Assembly (NCBI GenBank): GCA_002964805.2
Contig: PUDQ02000143.1
Location: 320,001-384,000 of the forward strand
From: Trametes villosa
Lineage: Eukaryota > Basidiomycota > Agaricomycetes > Polyporales > Polyporaceae
Length of the DNA: 64,000 nucleotides
Direction: 5' to 3'
The notes under the pieces were generated by a model, which saw nothing but the letters and a program-made list of their open reading frames with translations, did not search any database and was not told the DNA's origin. Made by a program: the position numbers and the translations under genes. Each line of letters opens with the position of its first letter. The stretch's first letter is position 1. This document shows positions 35,153 through 47,167 of this stretch, piece after piece.

Positions 35153-37999
35153 GCGCGGGGATTTTCTGCGATTTTCGGTGGGCCGCCTTCGCTTCCTTTT
35201 CCGACGGAGCGGATAAAGCCATCTGCCTCCCGGCCAAGCTCAGAATATACGCGAATGCAGAAGGTGATCGGCTTGATAAGCGAGGGTCCAAATGTCAGGG
35301 GGAGTGATTGCACTCCTCTTTTCTCCCTCTCATTGACACCCATTCCCGGGGCTTGTCTCAGCTGTCTTCATTCCTCTCACCTGCCCTCTGTCTTGCTCTC
35401 TTGCTGCATTCTTTCTGGCACGCTCGCAAGCTCACCGCTAGCGGCTCGGAGGAAGGCGCATCTTCAAGACCAACGACGTTCGAACTCGTGGGAGGCGAGA
35501 AGACGTGAAGTCAGCATGTCGGCGGTGCAGTTGGTCGTCTGGAACGGCGGAGAGCGCGCCGCCGCGCACAATCGATAGGCGGAGCTGCAACCATGCTGCC
35601 CATCTGAGCTTCTCGTTTGTATAACACCCCATGGGCGCAATTTACGCGGACTTTTTAGACGCACCAGAAGACGGGCTCCATCAGCACGAAGCATTTATTG
35701 TTCTAACTAGAGCATATAAGTCGGTCCTCGTGTCCGTCCCTCCCTGCGCACGCTCCCATCCTCTACCCTGAACGTGTGTTCCAACCCTCTTGGACGCCTC
35801 AAAGACCCTTCCTCGTGCGCCCATCCGATCGGCACAAGCGCGGCGAATCCTACCCCTTCGATGGCCTTCCAAGACCTTGAAGGCACGCGGTCCTCATCGC
35901 GCTCGTAATACGGGTGCTCGACACCGCAAGGTGAGTTTTCAGGGGCTACGAAGCTACCCTCTCACACTGCGCAGTCATGGGCTGGGAACCCGCGTGCATT
36001 GCAAGGTTTAATGTGTCTCGGATGACTCGAGCCGGGCGGCCAGCTGTCGAACACGCTGTGGACATGAGTCCCCCGCGTCTACCTACAGTGTCCCCTGTGT
36101 AGCTGTGTCCCAATGCCCCAACTCTCCCTGACCTCCATCCACCACCATCTCGCTCGCCCATCGTCCGTTGCCCTCGCTCTTCCTGCCCCCAACAAGACTC
36201 CAGTCTCCATCAGACAACATCCGACACTGGCTCAACTTGTCACGAAGACGATTCGCGTTTCGAAGGCCTTCGAAACACACGGTACATCCTATCCGACGAC
36301 GACACGAAGACTTCACATCGATAACGATCATTCTACCGAGGAAACCCGTTACACGGTGCCCCAGTCTCCTCGTTGGGTACATGGCTGGTGGATCCGCGTT
36401 GATCACCCGAAAGCGTGCACAGAAGCGCGCTTCGGGTGGTGGGCGCATCCGTTACACATCGGGCACCATCCCACCCGCATATAGTCCGCGTCAGCAGACG
36501 ACGCGATGTCGCAGCATCATGCGGCATCGCGTCGTCTGCCGTTCCAACCCCTCCGAGAGGATAGTGCCACTGGCGTGCGTGCATGAAAACCGAGAAAAAA
36601 TGCTTATACTGTGCCGCAATCCTGCACGCGCTTCAGGGGTTTGGTATCATGGGCGCACGGCGCCACAGTCCATCACTGACATATCGCGATATTGATGTGC
36701 CTCCATTTCTAGCCTTGTTCAACCCCTATGTCCCTTATATGCCGAAGGTCTCAGTCCGTCAACAAGACTATGTGCCCTTGGACGTCGGCGTCGACACTAA
36801 ACCGAAGACGACCACCGGTGGAATGAACCGAAAAAGCCCATGTAGACCCGTGGACATTGAACATCGAGCTTCAGGATAGGACCACGGCTCATACTCCCCG
36901 TGTGGCCGCCGTTGGGTCCCCTCATGCCGGCACCTCTCTTCCATTCAGTCATCACGTCCGGAAAACACGCCGACGGCCAACCTCCGCGGACAGTCTACCG
37001 AGGCCAACCCTACAGGGAAGCTAACTACCCGAGACAGGAGCACAACCGTCTTCGCTACCACCACATTAATCAAAGCAACTGCCGTCCGAGGGTCCCGACA
37101 ACCGAGGCAGGCAACTTCTCCGCCATACATCCCGGATATCAAGGCTATACATACCAGCAGGACGTCCCCCATGTAGGCACCCGAAAGAATGCCCAGAGTC
37201 CGGACAACCGGAGGGGAAAGGAATGCTCGCAGGACGAACCTATGACAGGTCGACCCAAGGGTCTCAAATGCGATGCCATGCGGATCCTCAAGGGGCGAGT
37301 GCCTCCGGACAGGATAACGGTGGGCTCGCCCGGATTGCATCGGAGAGTCACCCACCGTATCGTACGAGCAGGGAGTAACTCATCTACCTCCCGAGTACCG
37401 TCGTCGGTCCGAGATCCACGGTCCGAGAGCATACAGGAGAAATGTTTTCTGAATATCTCCGTAAAATCGATAAAAATGCGTCCTGTTTTACGCCGTTGCG
37501 GTGTGCTCATGCCTGAGCAAGAACAATCGTTCGGACGTGCATGCACGACGAGAAATACTGCGCCACCTGTGACTCTGAGAGACGCTGAAAAGCAGAACTA
37601 GGGTGTGACATGCTGTGACATGACGTTTTGGCGCGGGGTGACTGCGCCCATGGGGCGGGCGGTGCGCCGAGCTTGACGGTGACGCCGACTTGCTGCGCTC
37701 CTCCTCGACGGACTCGCATGTCCGCTCGCCGTCCACGGGGGTCCTGACATCGTTATCCCAGCCCTCCTCACGACACCCGCCGGGGCCGCTTCTAGCACGT
37801 CGGCTGCGGCATATCGAGGCCGTGTGAAAAAGCATCTCCACCCGAAACCCGCGATTGCACACGCACACAACATTTCATCAGCAGCCCGGGTTGGAACGGT
37901 GGGGTCCCGCCCATCTCTCGTCTCTTGTCTTGTCTCCCGTCTCTGTTCCTCTCGACGACGACGACCGCTGCCGCTCGCTTTCGCTTTCCCCACTCCGCG
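35153..37999. other. 2.8-kb gene-poor region
   Basis: No gene I can support. Open frames exist, including one of about 230 codons at 36900-37601 that begins with GTG and has no recognisable composition or family. The region holds a perfect 20-bp-stem hairpin (36494-36539). A TATA-like element (CATATAAG near 35711) is not followed by a convincing CDS. Confidence 0.45.
36494..36539. repeat. perfect hairpin, 20-bp stem with 6-nt loop
   Basis: The left arm 36494-36513 (GCAGACGACGCGATGTCGCA) pairs with 36520-36539 over all 20 positions. Nineteen are Watson-Crick and one is a T-G wobble; the loop is GCATCA. The outermost 15 bp are an exact inverted repeat. Confidence 0.85.
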
Positions 38000-40218
38000 A
38001 TGGCCTCCCGCCCCCACTGGACCCGCGCCGGCGGCCTGCTGGCGACGGTCCCGTACGCCGCGCTCGCGGCGGCGTACTCGTTCAACTTCAAGAACACGCC
38101 GCGCCAGTGCGAGTCCCTCGAGATCGACATCACCGGCTCGGGCTCGCCCCCCTACAGCGCCCTCATCATCCCCATTGGCCCGACCACGCTCCCGAACTCG
38201 ATCGAGGCGCGGAGGATCACGACGGTGCCGTTCAATGGCACGGAGACGACGGCTTCGTTCCAGCTGAAGTTCCCCGAGAACTCGCACTTTGTGGTAGTGG
38301 TGAGTTCATTTCCCTTCAGTCCTGTCTGCTTGCGGCAGCTGTGTTGCGGGTCACGGTCGCCGGGGTCGGGGTCGGGAGTGCTTGCGAGATGGGGTGGGGC
38401 GAGGCGTGCGGTCTGGCGCGCTCGATGGGTCGCGGTAGGACGTCACGACTGTCAAGAGGGCAGACGCCGTTGAAGAAGCCTGCGGACCGTCGACAAAGTT
38501 CAGCCCACGGTGTCTTCCCTGATCGCCGCCCCCGCGCTCGCGCTCCGAAGTCAAAGTCGCCCGCGCTCTTCCCCTCATTCCCTGTGCTCTTTGCATCCGC
38601 ACCCAGGCGGCCCCGTCTTGCACGCGAGTTGCGCTCGTGTGGAGGACCCTTCGGACGCTGTAGGAGTCTCTCTGCACAATGCTCGTCAGCGCGGGGGATG
38701 TGCCTCGACGTGCCTTCGGCGCCATGATCTTCGGTGCCCACGCCACCTCCATGCTCTTCAGCGCCACCCAAGGGCGGGACTGTGCGGCTTACGGGCGTCG
38801 AGCATGGCGCAGCTGAACGCGCGCTCGGAGCCCAGCACGCTGCAGAAGGCGTCTTGATCAGTGTTGCCCGCTGCCCTCTGGTTACGCGAGCGGAGTTTTT
38901 TGCAGCTCGAAGTTGCTTCTGCCCGCAGCGTTCTGTTCCCATTGCGGCCGTAATCCCGCGCCTCGTGGACCCGAACTGACCGTTCCCCAGGTCAGCGATA
39001 GCACAGGCTTTGGTTCCGGTGGTACGAGTGCCGCCGTCACAACACTATCCGGAGTCGACGGGTGCTTCGATACCACAACATCAGTATCACCGGCGTTCCT
39101 TTTCCACACACAACCTGATGGCGTCCTGTACGCTTGCGACGAATCCCGCATCTGGTGGGAACCCAACGATGTACAAGGGTACGCAATTCCGTAGTGCAAA
39201 AAGGCGCGTACCTCGCTGACCCTGAATGGCATTTAGAGATACGACATTCCAAGGCGTCATCCCCGGTGGCCAGTCCTTCCAAATACCCCAGGGCGCCTTG
39301 ACAAACGTTACGGGACAGGGCACCGGGTTCTCATGGACGCCCTCTGTCCAAGTAGGCACCACAGTCCTGCTCGTTGGCGGAGACGGCCGTGGCCTCGGTT
39401 CCGCGGGCAGTAATGCATACACGATCCAGCAATCGATAGCCAGCTTGTCCTGCCTCAACAGCACCTCCCCATCATCAACACCCGGCTCCCCCGCCGGCGG
39501 TAGCTACCCCACCTCCACCGACGGCTCCGGCGTCAACACCGGCACCAGCGGCGGGTAAGTCGTCCTCCCCCGGCACTCACAATCTCAGCATCTCACGATA
39601 CCCTCCCATAGCTCTCACACCAACGTCGGCGCGATCGTGGGTGGGGTGATTGGCGGCGTCGTGGGCGCGATCGCGCTCGCGCTCGTGCTGCTCTTCGCCG
39701 TCCGGCGGCAGCGCTTCCACAAGGGCACGAAGGAGCGCCCCGTCGACCTGCTGCACGACGACAACGAGGGCGCCGCGGGCGACACGCGCCCGCCCGAGTA
39801 CTACCGCCCCGAGCCGTTCCTCCTCCCCGACCCCACCGTCGCGTCCACGCACGACGGCTCCGTCGCCGCAGGGGCCGCCGGGCGCCCGAGTGCCGACCAC
39901 CGCCAGTCATACCTCTCGCAGACGAGCACGTCCGAGACGGGCGGGGCGGGTGGACCCCTGCGTCCGCCTGGCTCGTCCGCGCCGTCGAACAGCACACGCA
40001 AGAGCGCGGCGCCGCCGAGCTTCCGCCCGGTGAACATCATCCAGCACGACGACGCGGGCCCGTCGGAGCCGCCCCCGCCCCCCGAGGACGCGGAGACGAT
40101 CGAGCTCCCGCCGGCGTACACGAACATCCGCCGGGACCAGGCTGCGTCGCCGAAGGACGAGGAGGAGGCTGCGCCGACGGGCGCCACCGCGCAGGCCCCG
40201 AACGCTGCTCAGGCGTAA
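38000..40218 (+). CDS. single-pass membrane protein with Ser/Thr-rich ectodomain
   Basis: About 470 residues; I recognise the layout but not a function. N-terminus: a hydrophobic leader (GGLLATVPYAALAAAYS) that may be a signal peptide. Then an ectodomain with FNFKNTPRQCESLEIDITGS and, after a 691-nt intron (38300-38990), SDSTGFGSGGTSAAVTTLSG, followed by a Ser/Thr/Gly-rich stalk. A transmembrane helix follows (VGAIVGGVIGGVVGAIALAL and on to LLFAV), flanked by RRQR. The cytoplasmic tail of about 160 residues is Pro-rich, with PPEYY and PPAY motifs that could bind WW domains. The stop is TAA at 40216-40218. Such proteins in Agaricomycetes are presumed surface sensors, by analogy with Mid2/Wsc-like proteins; that is inference. 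Confidence 0.75.
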
Positions 40219-43008
40219 AATGCCTTCCAGTGATATGTTACGGTTGGTATCGCGTGCATTCGTTCAAAGTGTGGTTCGCTTAGTAAGCTTTTCCTGACAG
40301 ACTCTCGTAGTGAGGATGGTCAGTGCGCCTCGATATCATCGCTGTGCCATGGATACTTCGCTACCTATGCGCTCCCCGCCTACACCCATTCTCCTTATTC
40401 TCCGCACCCCACCCATTCTCCTTATTCTCCGCACCCCACCTTACCCTCCCCTTCACCCCCGTCAGTGTCCGCGTCGCATTACTATTCCCTACCTATTCGC
40501 TCTCGCGCCGCCCCGCCTCGCCACCCACCATCCTGCACGCACTTCGGACGTTCTTTACTTCGCACCCGGCTCGCAGTCGCCTCTTTCTTTTCCATACTCA
40601 CGCCGCCTCCCGCTTCCCGACTCCCGATTCCCGGTACTCAGGATTTCCGGAATTACTGACCGCTCAGCGCCCAATGCGCGTACGTCTTGCCACATGTCCC
40701 CCCAGCCCCCGCCTCCCAACGAGTAGCGTATGTACCGCATAATACCCTCGAACCGACTTGTATATCCACCGTCTACCACGACACGTCGCGGTCAAATGTT
40801 CAAGCGTGCATGCGCATGAGTGTGGGATCCTTGGGCTCAAGAATGTCGGCGCCGACCTCTTGCCTGATAGTTGCTCAGAGAGAACTGTATGCTTTCATGC
40901 ACGTAGAATACTCCAGGTGGCATAACCAGTACCTGTCGTTGGAACGTTGACGGCCCGGGAAAGCGTTGTCTGTGTCTATGCAGCCCTCGAGCTATACAGT
41001 TTAGGTTCGAATGCTTCAGGTGGTGTGTTCAAGTATTAGCTTACCACCATGTCGTTATTGATCGTCCCGGGCCCTCCAGCACCGAAGTTTGCATATCTTG
41101 AGCTCACTCCCCTACTCAGTTGAGGTCAAATTCCCCCAGGCCCGTGCCTTTTTGTTCGTGCTGGAAGAACTCGGCCGCCGTATATCATAGCTGCAGAACC
41201 ATAGAAGTGGCCTCGAGCACTGGCCATCATCACGACGCGCTCAACTCTATAGCCGCGTTGCACCTACGCAGTTGCGCCACAGAATGCGCTCAAGGGCCGC
41301 CGATCCGCCCATGTCGGTGAAGTCCCTCAGCCCACGCTCCGGGAAAGAAGAAGGATCCAGCCACGCCTGATTGCAGGCAGGGCGAGGCTAGCGGCTTGAT
41401 TTTGAGTGTACGGATTGCGACGCCGCGATATACTGCCGCGTTCGGCTCAAGTGCGGCGGAGGATCGCGAGCGCGCCCTATGTGTTCGTGCCTGGCCAGGA
41501 GAAACCGTTGGCGTGGTTTCAACTGTCACCTAGGACGGCGCGGTGCGAAGACGAGTAGGAGCCGTAGCGACATCCGCGAACTTCCTCCCGGCCGGGAGAA
41601 CTCCGTCCGTCGCCTGGGGAGGGAGTGGGGGTTCCTTTCGACAGACCTGGGCTGTGTGACTCGCGCGAACTGGGCGGCAGGTTCTATCCGCAAGCGGGCG
41701 ACACGCCTCGCCCGTGTCGGCGAAGCATAAACTCGTCGGCTCCCAATGAGATGTCTGTCCATGACGCGTTCGAGGCGAGGGGGCCTGCACGAGCGATTCC
41801 TCGCACAATTTCCGCCGGTCGTTGGCGAGAATCCTCCCGCCACAGCTTGCGAGGTGCCCTCGTATCCCGGCAGGATGGTCTTCGAACCCAGGCGCACGTC
41901 GCCCCAGAGACGTCAAATAATCCCAGGCGACAGAACCCCCGAGCACGAGGTAACTTCTATCCGCACGCGATCCGCTCGCGTGCCAGACGAAGCACGGCGA
42001 ATTTGAACTTGAAGCCTGTCAGCTCCCCATGACGCGTCGAGCGCGCTGACGTACCCATCGCGTAAGTGAAGCCTCTTCCTGCGAAGTCAAACTGAGATAT
42101 CGACCGCCACTTGCCGCCACCGACCGCTTGGAGTAGTCGGATTTCCTCCGTTAGCTCGGGGCGGAGGCGCAGTGGAGTTGCTACCGTCGAATCGTTCGAT
42201 ACTTATGTCGTGGAAGCACAAGAGTTGAAGACATGGTCGTGTCCTGAACTGTGGATGGTTCAGCGTGAATTCGAAGGATTGTGTCTTCGGCCATCAGCCG
42301 GCCACGAATGGGGTGTCCTCGTGCAATACCTCCGTCAAGTGGTATGAGTCTGTGGGAAGGAATGGACCACTCAGAAGATTGTCACCGGTGACAGTAGGGT
42401 GAACCGTGAGCGTACCGGAGTGTTCGTATTCTGTCGTCTCCAGCCATCTCTCTTCACCTGGAGCAGGAACCGCAGTCCATCGGGTACGGTCATCCACGGG
42501 TGAGTCCGCGCTGAAGCCTGAAAGAGACGGCCCACGCGTTTCGGCCAGCACACAGGGCGATACGGTGAGAAACCGACCGGGCACATCGTCTGATGGCCGC
42601 CCGCAGAGCAAGTGCGCGCGCTGCAGACGTCGGGGAGGATCAGCGTGGGCCTCAAATTGGGCACCCGTGGCGCGTTTCGGGCTGCGTACCATTGAATTGA
42701 ACTCACTCGCTGATAGCGCCCCTCGTCCGAGTCCCCGCGGTCTGCGCCGTCCACACGCCCCTGCTGTGTACTGACATGTACACGCTCGACGTGTCGCGCT
42801 AGCCGCGTCTGTGCGGGGGAAATGAACGCGAGGCAATTGAGTACCCCGGGGGGAAGCGAGAGCCCAGGCACGAATTGATCTCCGCGAACGTGGGAGCGCA
42901 GGTGGTGGACTGTGGTGGACGAGTTGAAAGGTACGGACGTCCGGCGAGCATTCTCCCGGCTGGCGGAGCGCTCGGACGCGCTTCTTCCCAGAGATGGTCC
43001 TCCCCGCC
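40219..43008. other. 2.8-kb gene-poor region upstream of the second P450
   Basis: No supported gene. It contains a 27-bp tandem duplication (40385-40438), and on the minus strand a long open frame (42294-43010) that continues past a single TGA to about 42080; neither frame matches anything I know. Confidence 0.45.
40385..40438. repeat. perfect 27-bp tandem duplication
   Basis: The unit CCCATTCTCCTTATTCTCCG followed by CACCCCA occurs twice, head to tail and identical, at 40385-40411 and 40412-40438, in pyrimidine-rich intergenic DNA. Confidence 0.9.
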
Positions 43009-43016
43009 ATTAAAAG
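43009..43016 (+). promoter_or_regulatory. TATA-like box of P450 copy 2
   Basis: ATTAAAAG, 99 bp before the ATG at 43108. Confidence 0.4.
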
Positions 43017-43107
43017 CCTCCGGCGGTGGCGATCGCGCTGGGCGGTCTCCCCAGCCCACCCCTCGCGGCCACCCTAGCTGCAGCCCGCGCCCCCTCCTCC
43101 ACCCAGG

Positions 43108-45766
43108 ATGCTCGCGGACACCCGCAGCGTCGTGCTCGCCGCGCTCGCGCTCGCGGTCTTCCTCCTCCGGAAGGTGCTCGAGTTCCGGCGCGCCGCCGCG
43201 TCCGTCACGTACGTGGTGGCGTACGCGTCCGCTCCCGCGAGTCGCCACAATGACTGACATACCCGCGGCAAATATAGCAACCTGCCTGGGTTCCGGACGC
43301 TCTTCAGCAGCCGCTTCGTCTGGTTCCCGTACCGCGTCAATGGCATCTCCCCGGGCCTCCAGTCCGAGATCAACCTGTACCGCAAGTACCAGGACTTTGA
43401 GGAGGCCGGGTGGGACATCATGGCCGGGGTGCGTGCCGCGCCTTAGTACCTGGCTATATGCGCTCATATCTAATATTGCTGCAGGTGAGCGGGTTCCCGT
43501 CGAGCGAGGTGACGCTCTTCCTCGCCGATCCGGCAGTCATAAAGGCAAGGTGTGATCGCAGGGAAGCGCAGCGATCGACCGACTGAATGTGTCGCGCAGG
43601 ACGTGATCGGCGCGAGGGCGCGCTTCCCGAAGCCGATGGGGCCGTACAAGGTGCTGCTTGCCTTTGGCCCGAACCTCGTCGCGTCCGAGGGCGAGGAATG
43701 GAAGCGCCAGCGCAGGCTCGTCGCCCCGGCTTTTTCGGAAAAGAACAACAAGCTCGTTTGGGACGAGACCGTGCGCATCGTCTACGACCTCTTCGACAAC
43801 GTCTGGGGCAAGCAGGACACGGTCGAAATCGACAACATTACCGACTTGACCGTCCCGGTACGTTCTACACGAGGCGGGATTCTGATTTCATAACTTACGC
43901 CGCTGTCCAGATAACGTTGCTTGTCATCGGTGTCGCAGGGTTCGGCCGCCGGATAACATGGAACGAGGACGCGGTTGCTCCGCCAGGCCACACTGTTACA
44001 TTCAAGGTCAGTTTTAGCACTATTTTCTTGATGTCGACACTAGGTCGCTCCAGAACGAGGGAGGAAGAGAAATCCAGAGGGAAATAATCCCTCTCTGAAA
44101 TATGGTGGCGTTCGTAGTACACCCTCGCTGTATGCCACAACGTGCGGATGGAGGGGCTGCTACTGCACGCCTGGTTGATGTGGCCCCGAGGCACACTAAC
44201 CAATACGTCTCCGGCTTCCTGAAGGCAGTACGTGTGTACCACTTCGTGGCCTTAGGGATCTCGATGGCCATAAATACGGCCAGCATTCCACACGAGCTCG
44301 ATCTTCTACTTTGATTACCGGCGCTGCGCCTACCCCTCTCCCCCGAACCCACCACTAACCACCCACACACAGGACGCCCTGAACGTCGTCTCGCGCAACC
44401 TCTTCCTGCGCGTGCTCTTCCCGCACTGGGCCCTGCGCTGGGGCACGCCCGCGATGCGCCGCTTCCACCGCGCGTACGCCGAGCTCGGGCAGTACATGCG
44501 CGAGATGATCGCCGCGCGGCGCGACGCGCCGGTCAAGGAGGAGCGCCACGACCTGTTCAGCAGCCTGCTCGACGCGAACGAGGGGCTGGCGGACGGCGGG
44601 GAGAAGTTGAGCGATATCGGGTTGATGGGTGAGCGTGTTTTTCACGGGGATGAGGAGGGGGAGAGAGGGGAGAGGCTGATGGCGTTTGGTAGGGAACGTT
44701 TTCATATTTATGGTTGCAGGTGCGTGCTTTATGTGTTCGTTGTGTTTTGACGGTTTGCTGACATCCGTCCTGTGACTTGCAGGATACGAGGTTCGTCGCT
44801 CACCTACCTACAAGCACGCCGCGTACTCAGGTCGCCCTTCACTTCTACAGACGAGTGCGCATTCCCTCGCGTACGCGTTCATTCTGCTCGCACTATACCC
44901 CGATGAACAGGAGAAACTATACCAAGCCATCAAGGCTACCCTCGCAGACGGCCACACACCCGTACGTCCCAGCACTCCGTCCCCAGTTCCCAGTTCCTGT
45001 GCTAACCCGTGGCGCACACCCTCAGGAATACCACGAATTCTCCTCCTTCGCATACTCCATGGCGTGAGTCCTGCTAGCCTCCCCCGGTTGTGTGCGCTCA
45101 TTGGAACCCGACGCAGTGTATTCAACGAGACCCTCCGCCTCTTCCCGCCCGTGATCACCATCCCGAAACAGAGCGCAGAAGACACGTTCTTCACGACCAC
45201 GAACGCCGCGGGCGAGAAACGCACCATCCCCGTGCCCAAGGGCACGTACGTCACCGTGCACACGCCCGGCCTCCACAACAACCGTACGTCCCCCCTCCCT
45301 CTCCCTCCTTCTTCCTCCGTTCCTCTCCCTCTCCTCTCCCTTCCCTTCTTGTCCCCCGCACCCATATGCTCACCCGCCCCCCCTAGCGAAATACTGGTCC
45401 GACCCAGACACGTTCCAGCCCGCGCGCTTCCTGGGCGCGTACCCGCGCGACGCGTTCCTGCCGTTCAGCGGCGGCCCGCGCGGGTGCATCGGGCGCGGCT
45501 TCACGGAGACGGAGTCGATCGCGGTGCTCACGCTCGTCGTGTCGCGCTACCGCGTCGAGGTGCGCGCGGACCCGCGCTTCGCGGGCGAGAGCTTCGCGGA
45601 GCGCAGGGCGCGGCTGTTGAGGAGTAAGCTGAGCTTGACGCTGTAGTGAGTGGTCTTTTCTTTCTTGACTGTTGGCTATTGCGGGGATGGGTATGAGGAT
45701 GGATGGATGGATGGCTGACATGCGTGTAGTCCGACGGAGGCGCCGCTGGTGTTCAAGCGGCGATAG
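43108..45766 (+). CDS. cytochrome P450 monooxygenase (copy 2)
   Basis: Paralogue of the P450 at 28667-31188 with nearly the same exon layout. The membrane anchor is SVVLAALALAVFLLRKV. Motifs: LPGFRTLFSSRFVWFPYRVN, the helix-C EEWKRQRRLVAPAF, an I-helix MVAGYETSAHSLAY assembled from small exons around 44670-44880, ExxR in FNETLRLFPP, haem loop FSGGPRGCIGRGF with axial Cys. The end YPTEAPLVFKRR is reached through an intron after LSLTL; stop TAG at 45764-45766. About 540 residues. Compared with copy 1 it carries an extra 366-nt intron (44007-44372) between VTFK and DALNVVS, where copy 1 is uninterrupted. Substrate unknown. Confidence 0.93.
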
Positions 45767-46117
45767 ACGAAGACACGACCTCACCACGACCGCGCGGAGA
45801 TTGATGTATCTTGGGATACCCGTGTCCATCGGGTCTACATGTGTAGGTGCGGTGGCGCACCCGGACTGTGTTCTTACCACCCTTGTGTATCTAGCAGAGT
45901 AGTGTAGCCGGCGACTAGTACCACTGTGTCTCCATACACGCATTCTTTGTGGGATTGTTTCTTGCACTGTTGCAGGGGCGCTTGATGACATCCGTGCATT
46001 ATCTTCGGCGGAAACTTGAATGGGTGAGAATGTCAAGAGGTGTAGAACAATCTCTGTTGTGTACTGCCCGGGTTATTTTGTTGTCCGTAGTGGGAACAGA
46101 GAGAAAAAGAAACACGA

Positions 46118-46189
46118 TAGCAACTCCTGGTTTCGATCCAGGGACTTCAGGGTTATGAGCCCTGCACGCTTCCACTGCGTCAAGTTGCT
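46118..46189 (-). tRNA. initiator tRNA-Met (CAT), second copy
   Basis: On the minus strand, identical over all 72 nt to the tRNA at 26883-26954: same acceptor AGCAACT/AGTTGCT, CTCATAA anticodon loop and ATCGAAA T loop. A T-rich run (TTTCTTTTTCTC) follows on the minus strand. The flanks of the two copies match for only two or three bases, so the shared block is essentially the tRNA itself. Confidence 0.95.
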
Positions 46190-47167
46190 GTATTGACTCT
46201 TCGCTTAGCAGCATACAGAGAGGGAGAGACTCTGTTTCCCCCGAGGCACTCGGGGAATGATCTTCCTTGTGCCTCGCAAAAGACTCGCCCTGATAATTCT
46301 ACGAAGACCTGATATGACGTCCTTATCCCTCTCCAGGGCAGATACCGGTGGTCGCTCATCAGACAGCAGGCTAAACGACACATGGAGTGCTGCGGGCCTC
46401 GTGGCACCCGGACCCAATCAAATAAGGCGGCCCCGATGACGAGTGGCGTCGAGCATGAACGAAGCAGCCGATCGAGAGACCAGTCTGAGCCCAAACGCCC
46501 GTGTCTGACGCTCGGTCTGTCGTGTGCGGCGACGCTGTGCGGGCCTCTGAAAGGCCGGGTGTACAGCATTCTGCGAGGGATCTTCCTGATGCCATAAACG
46601 CGGGCGCATGACGATGACGATCACCAGCACGCTCATGGCGGCGACATATGCCAAGAGCGGGCAGCACAGATCTCGATCTGGCGTCATCGTGCGTCCCGCG
46701 CGTTCCGGCTGCCAGAAATGGGCTGTTTGTGACGTCGTGGTGGGGCCCATGGAGCGGCCCATTATTGGCTTCGCATCCGGGATGACGGCCCTCGCACAGA
46801 CCATCGGTCCCTGTCCGCGGCCTCTGTACGCACCCTCTCACGCAAAAACTCGTCTCTTCGGCTAGCAAGGTGCAGCAAAGACCCATCAGTGCGCAGAAGA
46901 GATAGTCGGGCGCACAGCCTGCTGATCAACTGCACTCGCGGCCCGAGAGCGCAAGCGAGAGGACATAAATTGACGGAGGGCTGAGGCGGGGAAGTCCGCG
47001 TGCAGGCACAACTTTTGGACGGCGTTCGATCGATCGTGGATTGTGGCTGGCAGGTCGCCCCATCCTCGACGTCAACCTTCTCTTTCTCGCCCATATCTTC
47101 TTCACACCCCCGTCGCTCCTTCGTCCATACCCCCGCCCCTACCGTACCGCTCATCTAACGACCCCTC
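46190..47167. other. intergenic upstream of the CSC1-like gene
   Basis: About 1 kb without a supported gene; pyrimidine-rich DNA just before the channel gene is likely its promoter and 5' UTR. Confidence 0.45.

Noticed and set aside
36900..37601. 233-codon plus-strand open frame
   Set aside because: It begins with GTG, has an overlapping antisense frame, no domain pattern and no intron signals; probably chance in GC-rich DNA.
43108..45766. idea that P450 copy 2 is broken at the I-helix
   Set aside because: The oxygen-binding motif first seemed missing, but it is restored as VAGYETSAHS by joining small exons near 44700-44870.
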